DNA of 64,000 bases from Datnioides undecimradiatus. Lineage: Eukaryota; Chordata; Actinopteri; Lobotiformes; Datnioididae. Positions within the stretch are counted from its first letter, which is position 1. The number at the start of each line of letters is the position of its first letter. A model generated the notes under the pieces. That model searched no databases and was not told where the DNA came from. It saw nothing but the letters and a program-made list of their open reading frames with translations. Shown here piece after piece: positions 26,540 to 38,467 of the stretch. A program made the position numbers and the translations under genes. The stretch lies in NCBI GenBank assembly GCA_008933995.1, contig WARS01000025.1, positions 3,455,477 to 3,519,476 on the forward strand. Direction: 5' to 3'.

Positions 26540-26985
26540 ACATATGTTTAAAATAGAGGGTATAGCCCCCTGGAAGGCAACCATCAGTTCGTGGACTCTC
26601 CTTTTGAAGCCTAATGTGTGGCCGTCCACTCCATACCATATTTGGATGAGAGGGTGGAGCTGCCTTTGACGTGCATTGCTACACCGTGGTAGCAACTTGT
26701 TAATCGCAAGGTAGCCACACCCTAAAGCAAAATTGTCTATTTCTCTATGGGGCCATAATTCACAAAAAGACCTGAAACTAGTGAGTAAAGTCCTTAAGAA
26801 AGTGTTTCCTTCACAAATACATCTAATTTTCTCATGGACATTTATACAATCAATCCTCTGTCTGCAACCAGTCGCCCTCTGCTCGTCATTAGAAAGAAGG
26901 CAAGTCTAAGGCTCTTGGCTTCACCAAAAGCTGCATCTACTTTTTCATACAGTCTATGGTCCATGTCAAATGTGAGAGAAATATC
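26540..26985 (+). repeat. Teleost interspersed repeat, degenerate copy
   Basis: Recognisable blocks in order are GAGGGTGGAGCTGCC, TGCATTGCTACACCGTGGTA, a run with AAGGTAGCCACACCCTAAAG, GGGGCCATAATTCAC, GACCTGAAACTAGTGAG, TTTCTCATGGACATTTATAC, GCAACCAGTCGCCCTCTGCT, CATTAGAAAGAAGGCAAG, and a closing ACAGTCTATGGTCC. I have met this series in percomorph genomes as a dispersed repeat near many genes. The element class (non-autonomous DNA transposon or otherwise) is unknown to me. It encodes no protein, and mutations are spread throughout. Confidence 0.6.
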
Positions 26986-27744
26986 TGATCTACAGCATCA
27001 TACAGTCTGACACCTTAAGTAGGTAACGCAACACTAGAGGATGGCATGGTTTGCCAAGCCAGAGAAGAAGGCGGTTATAACGATAGCCTAGCTGTCTGCA
27101 TCCATCTCCATGTTTTATTGTTTACTAATGATGAGGAGACAGAAAAACAAGTTTGATTATTGCTTTCTCTGTCAAAGTAGTGCTGCTGTAGTCACTGTCT
27201 ATACGCATCCTGATGCAACAAGGAAGATGGCACCCCATTAGTCAGGTATTTACGATCCATATAAGTCCAGCAATTACACAGTCCTTTATGATGTTGATTC
27301 ACTAGGCAGTTTATTAGGCAGCATGAAAGGCCACATTCCCACTGAGAGGCAAGAAACTAAGGCACAGGATCAAAATTCTTGTCAAATCCATCCCAGCAAC
27401 ACGATTCGTTTCATCATAAAAAGTTATTGTCGAATCCATTTTCTGACAAGAGTGGTGTTTGTAGTTACCCACTGAGTTTAACTTCCGTGTGACCCGTTCC
27501 AAACATGCAAATTCCTACTGTGGCAGAACTGAAAATGGCAAAAATAATTTGTGGTTGAACCCTAACCTTCATCTAGTCAGGCAGCAGCTTCATAATTGCT
27601 GGTGATGACTCCGGTTTCCTTCAACAATAACATCTGTAGAACAGCTCAAAGGGGTGTCTGCGCAAAAGCTATTAAAATGCAGCATAGACGTCTTGTCTTA
27701 AGTCTTACTCACACATACATGCACGTACTGCTCTGCCAGCCCCT

Positions 27745-27840
27745 GCTCTCTTTTCTAATCTTTTCTCACTCGTGCAGGAGGATTTTCCTCAGTAAATAGC
27801 ACCCTTCCTCTCTCGCTCGCTCTCTCTCTTTCTAACCCAC
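27745..27840 (+). repeat. Pyrimidine-rich block
   Basis: CTCTCTTTTCTAATC, CTTCCTCTCTCGCTCGCTCT and similar words. It is followed within about 25 bp by the purine-rich block 27862-28075. Confidence 0.75.
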
Positions 27841-27861
27841 ACCCATTAAAAACTGGGAATC

Positions 27862-28075
27862 AGGTGGAGAGAGGATTTTACACTGGAAAGGTCAGAGAGA
27901 GAGGGAGATAAAGAAGGTAGAAGAAAGAAACCAACAACAGAGAGAAGAGAGCAGATGGAAGGCAATAAAAGAAAAAGCACAAAGGAAAAGATGATAAAAG
28001 AAACAAACAGACAGGTGGGATGAGAACAGAGCGAGATAAGTCCCAAAGAAGAAAGAAAATGCGGAGGAATAGAAA
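27862..28075 (+). repeat. Purine-rich block
   Basis: About 210 bp of GGAGAGAGG, AGAAGAAAGAAA, AACAAACAGACAG and GGAGGAATAGAAAGG words. The minus-strand open frame here (27846-28151) is Ser/Leu/Phe low complexity, not a protein. Confidence 0.75.
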
Positions 28076-28798
28076 GGTTTTCAGATTGCATGTAAGGCAT
28101 GTTAGCTTGCTTTGAATCGAAGTTGTTTACGTGCACATGCACACTCTTCATACATCTATAATATTTTGTTCGTGGACAGAAAATGAAAAAAAGAGGATGG
28201 CAAGCAGTTAGACTACTGAATAGTAGGGTTTAGCAGAAGGTCTGACAGTTTGGCAGTTTTCAGAAACACACCTTTAACACCACCCTTAAATATTCAAATG
28301 ACACTATCAGCTTTCTAAAAAAAAAAAAAAAAGGTGGCATGGCTAAAAAAAAAAGAACATTGTTGGAAAAGTTACCCAGAGGCTCAACTTCAGGTGAACA
28401 AATTGAAAGCTAGTGGCAGGAATTGACACTGTTAGCACGCCTAAGTCTTAAACAGGTGAGGGCAAACGCTGAAGCAAATAGCCGTTTGATTTGCAAGGAC
28501 ATGTGCCCATGAGCGGTATTAAAAACATCAAATGCACACCTACTTAAAAATAAGTTATGTAAAACTGTAACTAAACCGAGGCAACATAAATTGATGACCA
28601 AAAGAGAGAAACATGGAGGGAGAGCAGGAGAAGACAGATGGGAAGTAAAAGAGTGTGTATAGAAAAAGGAAAGCTGCTGGATGTCTGCAGAACACAATGC
28701 CAGTTTGCTATGAATCTGTCAGGTGCTCCTACCTGTCACTAGCTGCAGCACTGCCGTATCTTTATTCTTTTATCTCTCTGATGCCCTCCCCACAGGGC

Positions 28799-28799
<1 letters not shown>

Positions 28800-28871
<72 letters not shown>
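28800..28871. repeat. (CA)n microsatellite, about 36 units
   Basis: The longest pure dinucleotide tract in the window, 72 bp without interruption. A second (CA)n lies 130 bp downstream at 29002-29026. The length is close to what sequencing and assembly mis-count. Confidence 0.97.
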
Positions 28872-28872
<1 letters not shown>

Positions 28873-31465
28873 ATGTTGTAAATAATACTGCTGGTTTTAT
28901 CGCTTCCCAAAAGTGCAACTTCAGCCACTTTCTAGTGAGGTGCAGAGTTTTCAATCTCCTCATGTCTTACAAGCACACGCATGCACAGAGACAGGCACGT
29001 AGACACACACACACACACACACACACCGTAGGCATGACACACACCCCAACTCACACGCACTCACGCGCCCGATATTGTGCAGGAGATTAGATCCATCATT
29101 GCAGGGGTCTTTTCTCTGGCTATAGAAGGTGGATAAACTCTTTGATTGTGTTTATCCATCCCATAATGGAATCAGACTCGGTTCCCAGGGCAACCTGTCT
29201 AAGAGACTCATGTGAAGCAGACAGTCGTCAGTTGGAGCTTACGGGGGTCTAGTTTGTCTGAATGCCCAGCAGTAGACTTCTTATGAAGTCGGCTTTGTAG
29301 GTCCCTGTGGTTTCAGGTCTGCGTGGGGAAAACTAGCCCACACTGGGAATTGTCGCCTGGTCAGTGTAAATGCAGAAATTGTGCCGGGACACAAAGACAA
29401 ACATGTACTGTGCTACACACACACGCAGACACACATGGTTAGGTCTTTGAAGCTTTTCCAGATGACCAGGTCATAATCACACAGATGTTCACACAGTCAT
29501 GCTGTCCCCATCGATGTTGTCCCCCACAGTGCCTGATTGTCTCTGATTGGCTGCTTTTGAAAGAGATTAGATTGTATTCTCTGGAGATTGGTTGGTTTGT
29601 GCGTGTGTCATGCTGTATTGTGTTACTGACAATAATTTAATGAAATGAAAGTCTCCATTTTTTGAGTGTACAATAATTTAATTTAAATTAGGCCTAATAT
29701 GGTTCTTCAGACTTGTTGCAATGAAAGGACCGAAGTGGGAAGGCAGAATGTCCTTAATGCTTATCGAATAAATGCAAGCGGGAGCTGCTGCCATGAGGAG
29801 AAGCACTGAGCCACAATGTAGAGATGCTTTTAACGTGTGTTGCTTTCTCCCTCACTCTTTTCTGTCATTCCCCTCAGTTTCCAGGGATGTAAGCAGCCAA
29901 GGCAAAGATAGAAAAGCAGGACCGAGCTTTACTACCTTCTTAACCTGCAACCTGAAAAATGACGTTCTCTGTCTATTAAGAAATGTATTCGGCGTTTCTT
30001 ATCTTCCCCTGTCCTTCTGAGAGTAATGTCAAGGTAAAGACAGAGTGGCGGAGATGGGTGATTTACAGATATTCTCTTGTTGCTGTCCCACACACTTCCC
30101 TCTGCTTTCTCCTTTGAATTCAGCCTCAGTCGCCTGTCTTTCCGCTTTCCATCCTTCTATCCCTTGACAACATGAGCTGCCACTCTGCGTTACTGTCACA
30201 TGAGCGAGCGCCAGCCCCCACATCACAGCAGCCTTTGATTGGCCAGGCCTTTCCAGGTCGGTGAGCTGCTGCCTGATAATAACCTTGTTTGATTGCTGGA
30301 GCAGAGATGTAATTGATTGATCTGCTCACCCCGTCTGGGGCAAGGCTTCTGAAGTAGCCTGTACGGATGTGTGCGTGGGTGTGTGTGTGTGGGTCGGTGT
30401 GCGTATGTTTGTACTGGACCGGGGTGGGGGTGGTTTATTGTTGAGGGGAGCTGGAGATAGGCATACATGCACACAAACCTCAGAGTACACAGACCCAAAC
30501 ACATGCACGCATACCCGCACAGTCTTGTTATTGTATAGTTTAACACACGGTGTGCACCAGAGGCGTGCAGATGAGGGAGAAAGTGGAAGGAGTTTGTTTT
30601 ATAAACTCTTCCCAGCACATCTGCCCTGTGTACCTCTCTAAACAAACCCCACCAACCAATCAACAAGTCATTAAACCTCATTAAAATTCTGCCGCTCCCT
30701 CTGAAAGGAATGTCTGTGATCTCCTAATTGGTGGTTACATAAGTTAGTCCATCTTTCTGGATAGCTAATTATTCTCAAAGATAGATGGTCCAAAGTCAAT
30801 GCAGCATCTAATCCAATAGTGGCTTAACAGACTCCAGGTATTTGTAAGAGACCGTGTTTCCCAGTTAATAATTGGGTTGAAGAATATTCGTCCTTTTTGT
30901 TTGCATGTGTGGGTAAAGTCAAGGTCTACAGGCTAAATAAGGTTATTTGTTTTTGTGTTGCACTCTGTCGCTTGCTTTAATTCATTATTGGACTACCCAC
31001 ATAATGGTCGAATTTGCACTCAGGGTGTGAATAGCAGTAAAAGAAACCAGTTGCTGGACAAAGAGTTTATTTGCTGCACTTCGATTTGTACATTTTGGCC
31101 TCTGGCTTGCTCATCTTGCTGCAGTTTTGAAGGATCTTTTTCTTGTATATATTATATTTATTTTTGCAAAGACACCCCGACTCAGTACTGTTGATTTTTC
31201 TCTTTTCAGATAAGCAAAAATGTCTCCCGTGTGCCCAAGTTGAATCAGCTCAGACCTAAACTGTGAGATGAAGAGAAAACCAAAACTCTAAAAAGGGAAA
31301 TAATACGCAGTTTTAAAAGAGATGGATGTTTCTCCCCGTTCGTCCTTCCTCTCCTATCAGTGATGGTTTGATCTCCGACTAGTCACGCTGGAGTCATGGT
31401 GTGCCCACTGAGTGTGCAACCAGTGGAAAAGTCAAACTGGCAGATTCTGATTGAGTCTGTTTATC

Positions 31466-31467
<2 letters not shown>

Positions 31468-31529
<62 letters not shown>
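31468..31529 (+). repeat. (GT)31 microsatellite
   Basis: 62 bp of uninterrupted GT, ending in CTTTCAG. In the EXOC4 pre-mRNA this is a (UG)n tract, a known binding platform for TDP-43 and CELF proteins. Confidence 0.97.
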
Positions 31530-31530
<1 letters not shown>

Positions 31531-31590
31531 TTTCAGATGGTGGCCTGATGACTGACAGCTCTTTGCCTACTCTGTAGCCCTAAATAGACC

Positions 31591-31646
31591 TCCCCTCTCC
31601 TCCCCTCTCCTCCCCTCTCCTCTCCTCCCCTCTCCTCTCCTCTCCT
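31591..31646 (+). repeat. TCCCCTCTCC tandem array
   Basis: Three exact copies of the 10-mer TCCCCTCTCC are followed by degenerate TCTCC/TCCCC units, an all-pyrimidine run of 56 bp. It begins only 61 bp after the (GT)31 tract. Confidence 0.95.
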
Positions 31647-33689
31647 ATACTCCTTTTGCACGTGTTATTTGTAACTAAAGGTTATGAATTGAAATACTTG
31701 TCTGCGAGACAACTATCCTATTCCCCTCCAAGACTTGAGTCTTTTCTCACAAGAGGGAAAATCAATGGAGATGTCGATCACTCCACCTTAAAACTTATCC
31801 AAACAAGCAGAAGTGCACATGGTATTTCCACATTGCTCCATCTGCTCTGCTGTTTTTCAGTGAAGTAAGTGATGCATGGGAAGTCGAGGGATAGCGAAAC
31901 ACTTTTTCAATAAAGTGTAACAACACTGAACTGGCAAGCTTTCCTCCAGGGTTGTCGAGCAGCGAAAGCCTAACACACTGCCCCCTCTGTTTTTGAGTGG
32001 TCTCGTCTTTAAAACCGCTTGGTTAAATTCATTACATCCACCCGAAATAGAGCTTGCGTCCACAACACTGACGACCGGAAGATACTTCAACCAGGCGACA
32101 GAACAGACAGAACAGACGATGAAGGGAATGAGCGACAGAAGGGAGGTGGAGGGAGTAGGGAAAAGGCAAAAATCCATTATGTTTGATGTTAGTGTCTCAC
32201 CCTGGAAGCAAATGCTGGTGGAAAAACCCTGTGAAATGACATTAGGGGCGTCTTGTAATGTGATTTCTGCTATGTGTGAATATGAGATTTCTAATGGATT
32301 TGAGCACATTAGAGCAGTCTTTATCTGTAGTATTTATTCCCCCCTGGTTTCCAATGCAATTTGCTAAGTACGACGTTTCACTCAGCTCGAGCTCACTAGC
32401 TTTCTGGCTAGAAGGGATGTGGGGGAGGATTATATTATTTCCCTTTTTTTTGTTGGGGGGGCTACATAAAGATATCATGATAAATATTCGAGGCACAACA
32501 TTTGTGACAAATTGGTATATTATGAGAGAGAGATTATTTCTGTAATGTGTGCGGTGGTATGCAGCAAGGAATAGTTTCATCAGGAGTGGTTCTGTACATG
32601 TGAAGTTTGTTCATCTTTTGTCATGTTGTGTGTGTGTTTGTGTGTTTTTTGCGATACATAGACAGGTGTAGGTGTATCGGTGTAGGGCCAGTTGTAGGAG
32701 CTGAGAAGTTCAAATACCTACAAAAGACTAATGCCTCAGGTGCCTCATGTTTCGCTTGTGTCAGTTCAGTCAATCAATTTCTGAGCTCGTATAACATGGT
32801 GAGATATTAAGACTTGTAATCAAACACCAAAAATGTTTTTGGGCAGTTTGAGCTGTTTACATATTTGTGATTGTTCAAATCAGACTTATACCCTGAGCGT
32901 GCATTAGCAGAGCAGCATAATGTTACCAGAACAAAACCAAGTCCCAGTGCTCTGCACAGGATGTGCTCAGGTGCAGTGTTGTGTTGTAGGTCAAATGTGT
33001 TTTGGCAGCACTCTGAGCCCAACAGACTGAAGTTATGTGTGTAAAACACAAGAAAATAAACTTAGAACGTAAAGACAGACGCATATCCCTCCTATCATAT
33101 TTATTCAGTTGATCACTACGCAGATTTCAAGGTGATCTAACTTACATTATGTATGAATTAATACTTTCTATACTTTCCGAAACATACTCAGCATTAGGTT
33201 TACTGAATTAAAACAGTGTTTGAACCATTTGAAGTTGTGTTGTCACTGATTTATACTGATACTGAGCAGGAATTCAATTGCTTTATAACTGTGATATAAC
33301 TGTGATATATGGAAAAGTAAGAGGACCATAGTGAAAATTCTTTTTATTAATTTAATAAAGTAAATGAATGCAAATAGGTCACTGAGTCAAGGTTGACTTG
33401 GTTTTACGAGGTACAGTTGGTTCGATTTACTCAGCTGTTAAAATTAGAATATTTTGCTGCAGCCCTTTCCTGGTCAGCAGATCCCAGAGTTCTCGGTGCG
33501 CTCGTCAGCGTCTTACTGAGTGAGATTCCTGCCAGAGCTTGTGATGGATGAGCAGACCAGTTTGATGCAAGCCTCCAAAGCTCTGACAGAGTGTCATTTT
33601 CACAGCACTCCACCAATATCTCAGTGGTTACATTCTAAAAAAGACAAAGACTCATGTTCGTCTTCAGTTTTCCTGACACCCTAATATCT

Positions 33690-33850
33690 GTCTCTGACTG
33701 ATTGGGGTCACAGCATCCCTGATTAGCAGGCACATTTACGTGTTCCTGCCAGCATTTCCGTAAATTGTCCCAAATCAGCCAATGTGGTGCACTCCGCGCT
33801 CTCCACAGGCTTAATGAGCTAGATTAAGACGGAAGTCATTTAACCCCTGC
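33690..33850. promoter_or_regulatory. Candidate conserved non-coding element
   Basis: Contains GACTGATTGGGG (a CCAAT-type core, reverse), CCCTGATTAGCAGGC, CCCAAATCAGCCAATGTGG and CTTAATGAGCTAGATTAAG. Repeat-free until the CA-rich patch at 33857. Texture-based call. Confidence 0.27.
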
Positions 33851-34533
33851 CTGCGACACACACACACAGACACACACACATACACACACAGATTCTAGAT
33901 AGGCATACCCATCACAACCAAACAAGCATGAGCTTGTGCGCAGACTCACACACACGCACACACAATATAACTACCTCACCTCCACCCTGTATTTCAGTAG
34001 ATAGGAGATGGAGCGAGGCCATTATGCAAATGTCAGGTGTCAAGTGTAAATGAGATTGGAGGGATGGGAAACAGAAGTATTGAATATCACGCCGGCTCCC
34101 TTGGCAACTGCACCAAGGTAATGAGAGCATTCCAGGACGTAGGCTGGCAAAAGCCTTCGTTACACTGAGAGATAGCAGAGTGAAAAAGAGTGAATAAAAA
34201 TTGTTAAGAGTAAGTCCATTGAGTCTGGTTGATCAAAGAAAGGCTGGATAACACCACCACCTGCTCTACTCAGACTGAGAGCATTCATACTTAGAGTATC
34301 AATCAGGAAGATGGGGTTCAGGTTTGTTGCTGCTTTTCCAGTGGTATGTATTTTACAATCGATTGTTATAGAGGCAAATAGGAGGACAAGGCTTTAGGAG
34401 AGAACAGAAGAGTTTCTACTTGTAGATTAATACTGAAACATCTTATTTTGGTTTGGAAGGGCATAACTAATAGGAAATGAGACACGCGGAGAGCTTAATC
34501 TTTTCTCAAACAAACCATTCCTTAGGTCATCTT

Positions 34534-34755
34534 GGGCTGCAAATTACAATTATTTTGATCAACTGAGCTAATAGACCAATAATTAAAAATCCAAAGGTAT
34601 TCAGTTTATTGTCTCATCATCACTTAAGACACAGAGAAGCAGCAAATGTCACAATTGAGGACTGAGAATCTTTTTTAAGGCTGAAATGATTAATATGATT
34701 AAAAATAGTTGCTAGTTGTTGACTTTGTCGACCGACTAACTGATTCATTGGATAA
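34534..34755. repeat. Teleost interspersed repeat with ATTA-rich inverted ends
   Basis: It begins GGCTGCAAATTACAATTATT and continues with a run containing ATTCAGTTTATTGTC, then AGACACAGAGAAGCAGCAAA. It ends in a region with TGATTAATATGATTAAAAAT, AGTTGCTAGTTGTTGAC and CTAACTGATTCATTGG. This matches, in degenerate form, a widespread teleost repeat. Its intact copies start GCTGCAACTAACGATTA and end in the near inverse, so it resembles a small non-autonomous DNA element. Class not confirmed. No coding capacity. Confidence 0.55.
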
Positions 34756-37559
34756 CTGTCCCCGCTGGGGTGCGGCCCCGTGTGATGATTCAGTTTCTGT
34801 ACAGATATAGTGTAGGCACTGTAACCCAGTGTCAAAGCAGGACAATGCATTTCAAAGCTCTTCAACAAAAATGCATTGTTTTATCAGAAATCATCACTTT
34901 CACTCCTCAAAGGAAACCCTTTCATTTGGATTACCTTTAGATAGGCAGTCGGACACAAATGTTTATTACAGGTCATCTTGTCATCTCTTTGGCCCAGCTG
35001 TTGTTAAGCCTCACTCATCTCTCTCTCAGTCTCTCAATTTATTTCTCTCTTTTTATCTCTCAGTCTCTCTAGCATGTCTATAGCTGTGGAGGCTGTGTGC
35101 GGATTGTTATGACTCCTCATGCCTAATCCTCTTTTCTTGTCTCTCCATCTCTCCTTGTTCGTCTGACTCCCCTCTTTATTCCTCCGGCGCTCTTTCTCTC
35201 ACTAGGCCATTTTCTGCTGTCCTTGGTTTCCCCGTAAGAAAACAGAAAGATTAAATATTCCTGTAATTAGCGAAACTGCAGACTACAACTATTAGTTTAA
35301 TAATACATGTAGCTCTGAACAAATAATTGTAGAAATGTCATGTAAATGTTAACTGAAAGTACAGCTCTCCATAGTGGCATTCTGATATACATTATCAAAG
35401 CAGCTGACCTGCGACGAAAGAGCCTTCTAATAAAAGCCTGAGGAAATGTAAATGTATGAGCAAAACCTTCTGCATCTTCTGATAAATGTGCCGTCTGGCT
35501 TCAGGAGAAGAAAACTGGATGCCAGATAAAAGTTTTCTTTCAAAATGAACCAATACCGACCTCCAAAAAACCTACCTTTCATCAACAGAAGCTCATGACT
35601 ATTCTCACATATGCTGCAGACAGCAGGCAGTACAATGTTACTCACAGGAACTGATTAAGATGACGGCCTACATGTAGAATGACACTGACATGCCTGTTGA
35701 AGAGCCAAGGGGGGATAGCACGCCTCGCGCTCTCCCTGGTGTCATGTTGCCGCCATAAAGTAGATGCATGCATTCCTCTGCGGCGTGTGAAGAAGCGACA
35801 AATGCAAATTAGTGGTAACAAATAGGTATTTTCAATATTTCATGCTAACAACGTCGCGGGCTAAAGCTGTGACTGTAAACTGGCACAAGAGAACACTCAA
35901 GGATACAAGAGTGTACGATACCATCACTGTTGGTAGATCGAGTCGCTGTGGTCTGTTTCTGGGGTTTTCTTGTGTCAGGGCCTTACATGTATACCTCAGT
36001 TATGCTGCAGTTTATACTAAGTTTGGTAAAATTAGCCCAACTTAATGCACGCTGTTATTTGAAGTAGGGATGGTAATGGTTATTGATTCTGCTTAGTCAT
36101 CTAATTCTTTATCAATTTCCTAATTAGAAATCGGCAAAGATGGGATTAGTGAGCGCTGCTCTTAATTAGACTTTTTTTGTGTTGAAATAGTTTGAATGCC
36201 ACATTAACCTCAAATGTAAAGAGCTGTAGTCCGGTTTGGACAAGCAGCTAGCCTCAGACCAAACAATGCTAAGCTAGTTACTCAAAGTCTGACACTTGAC
36301 AGAAACTGTTATGCATACTGTTAACAACACTGTAAACCTTTGCCATGAAAGATGGGAATACCCACAAAGTGAATCACCTGAGGCGAGACAGTCTAATAAA
36401 GTCACTGCGTGCAACAACTTGCACTCTCACCAGTAATTAGACCCATCCGCAGGGGCAGGCGCAGATGCTGTCAGAGGAATAACAACAAACTGTAGCATTA
36501 CAGGTGTTGGGTCTTGTCTTGATACTAAGGACACCCTGAATTTCATCAGTTCAGAACAAATCCATGCTAAAGTCTGACCAGCTCCTGATCACCAGCCTCC
36601 ACTTCCACCCTGACATGTTGCAACACCCTCATTGCTGCTAAATGCAATTTTTTAGTAATTCAGTTCAGACAATAGCCTGCAGTCCATCCCTTTTTTGTGT
36701 AATTATTGCCTGTGTTAATAAACACTAAAAGAGCATTCTGTATTGAAATTCATTTGAACTCTGACTATGATTTAACATTAGCCACAGATCCCTCAGTGGT
36801 TCTGAGAAATTCATACCCCAGGGAATTTGTTTGGTCTCCTCTCACCTCCCTCGCCCACCTCCCTTTGGTCACCCTGACACATGAAATATTTTATGGACAC
36901 ATTCTCTATTTACCCATATGGCTGCGTAGATGAAAACACACCACTCGCACATCGCCCTGTCACTTTTTAAAGTGAAACACACAAAGTTAAAGGTCAGTGC
37001 CAGCTCAAGGTTGTCTCCCTCCCCTGAGAACCCTTTCAAGTGGACACACACAGAGACCAAGGCATGACACTACAACAAGCGGGCTTGGACAGGCTATGAA
37101 AGGATCAATGAATAATTTAACCCCTAACATCATATTTCCCCTGGCAGTAATGTATACAGAACGGCTTGCACGTGCATGTGATGTGTGTGTCTGTCCGTTT
37201 GTGTGTGTGTGTGTGCAGGTTGCTTGTGCAGGTGTGTCTCCCCCTTCAATTTGTGTGTGCCCTATATGCTGAGAGGTGGCTATTTCAGCAGTGTAATGTG
37301 ATGTGTGGGAGTATTATCAGAGCTGTAGGTATGACAGACACACAGCCCGAGAGCTGACTTCCTGGAATTGCATTTTGTTGGCCGTCTCCAATATGAGACC
37401 TGTCACCTCGCTCCCTCCAGGCCATGCAAACTGTGATTGAGGCATTTCTGTGAGGTGTCACTATCAAGGGTGCATGCTTGTGAGGGTTTTTGTGTATCTG
37501 TCTGTGTGCGATGGGTAATAGGCTGGTTTTCATGCCCATGAAGAGTTTTACACAATTTC

Positions 37560-37760
37560 AGTCACTCCACGTTCTCTTTTTTCTCATCTTCTTCAATCCT
37601 CTTACTTTTTTCTTCTGTTATATCATGGTGGCTTTTTTCTGTCACTGCTTCCCTCCGCCTTCATTTTGTCCTCACTCCTCTCCTCCTTCCCTCCTTTTCT
37701 TACCTCTTTCCTTTCTACCCATCCTCACCTTCTGTCCCTCCCCGTCCTCCTCTCGCCCTG
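37560..37760 (+). repeat. Pyrimidine-rich block
   Basis: About 200 bp of TTTTTCTCATCTTC, CCCTCC and CTCCTCTCC words, followed 180 bp later by a purine-rich block. Confidence 0.78.
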
Positions 37761-37939
37761 TCAACACTGTCATAGCTTGGGGAGCCCTTCAGTGTATTAC
37801 AGACCTCTCACCACTAGTTCTCTTTATGGCACTTTCTCTTTTTAAATTCAATCAGGCTTCAATGGAGCCCCCAGAACCATTTCAATTTACTACCTGGACG
37901 CCACAGGATGGAAAACCCTACGCTAACATAAAGGTCTAA

Positions 37940-38255
37940 ATGGAATGGAGGGCAGGGAGAGAGAGGGAGAGAGAAGAGGGATGGAGGAAAGGTTTGGTCA
38001 GGACGGGAAGGGGTGTATTGAAATGGTGCCATCCATGGAGAGATAACAGCAGTGGAGTGGTAAAAATAGAGAGAGGCAGGGGGAATTAGGGGAAAGAGGG
38101 TGAGGGAGAAAGATGAGGGAGAGGGAAACGTCTGAAGCGTTACAGGGGATAAGAGACCAGAGATGACAGCAGGGGAGAGAAAAAGGACTGAAATGAAGGG
38201 TGGGAGATAGACAGGGGGGAGATAAGGGCATACAGTAAGGAGAAAGGGTGAGAAA
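37940..38255 (+). repeat. Purine-rich block
   Basis: About 315 bp of GGGAGAGAGAGG, GAGAGAAGAGGG and GGGGGAGATAAGG words, compositionally complementary to 37560-37760. Confidence 0.78.
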
Positions 38256-38420
38256 TATAAAGTGTTTTTTTAATCAGAGGAGAGTGTGATGTGAAACGGC
38301 TCATCTGCTGTAGCAACCTGTTTGGAGGAATGCATCAACCTTTAGACGTCTATGATACCATGAAGTGCTAGCATACCATGCTGGTGTGTGTTTGGCTGTG
38401 AGGTATGAAAAATAGAGTAT

Positions 38421-38423
<3 letters not shown>

Positions 38424-38462
<39 letters not shown>
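38424..38462. repeat. (CA)n microsatellite
   Basis: About 19 uninterrupted CA units, followed by TACACACC. Confidence 0.96.

Positions 38463-38467
<5 letters not shown>

Noticed and set aside
28800..29026. Regularly spaced repeats resembling an array
   Set aside because: Simple (CA)n microsatellites. No direct-repeat/spacer structure, and the genome is vertebrate, so not CRISPR.
31857..32309. 150-codon minus-strand open frame
   Set aside because: Mixed composition with no family resemblance, and the opposite strand is open too, which suggests chance.
33431..33616. Minus-strand 61-codon frame with protein-like composition
   Set aside because: Too short, no splice context and no recognised family.
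37490..37939. 149-codon plus-strand open frame
   Set aside because: Mostly the pyrimidine-rich block (Phe/Ser/Leu/Pro). Looks hydrophobic only because of T/C content.
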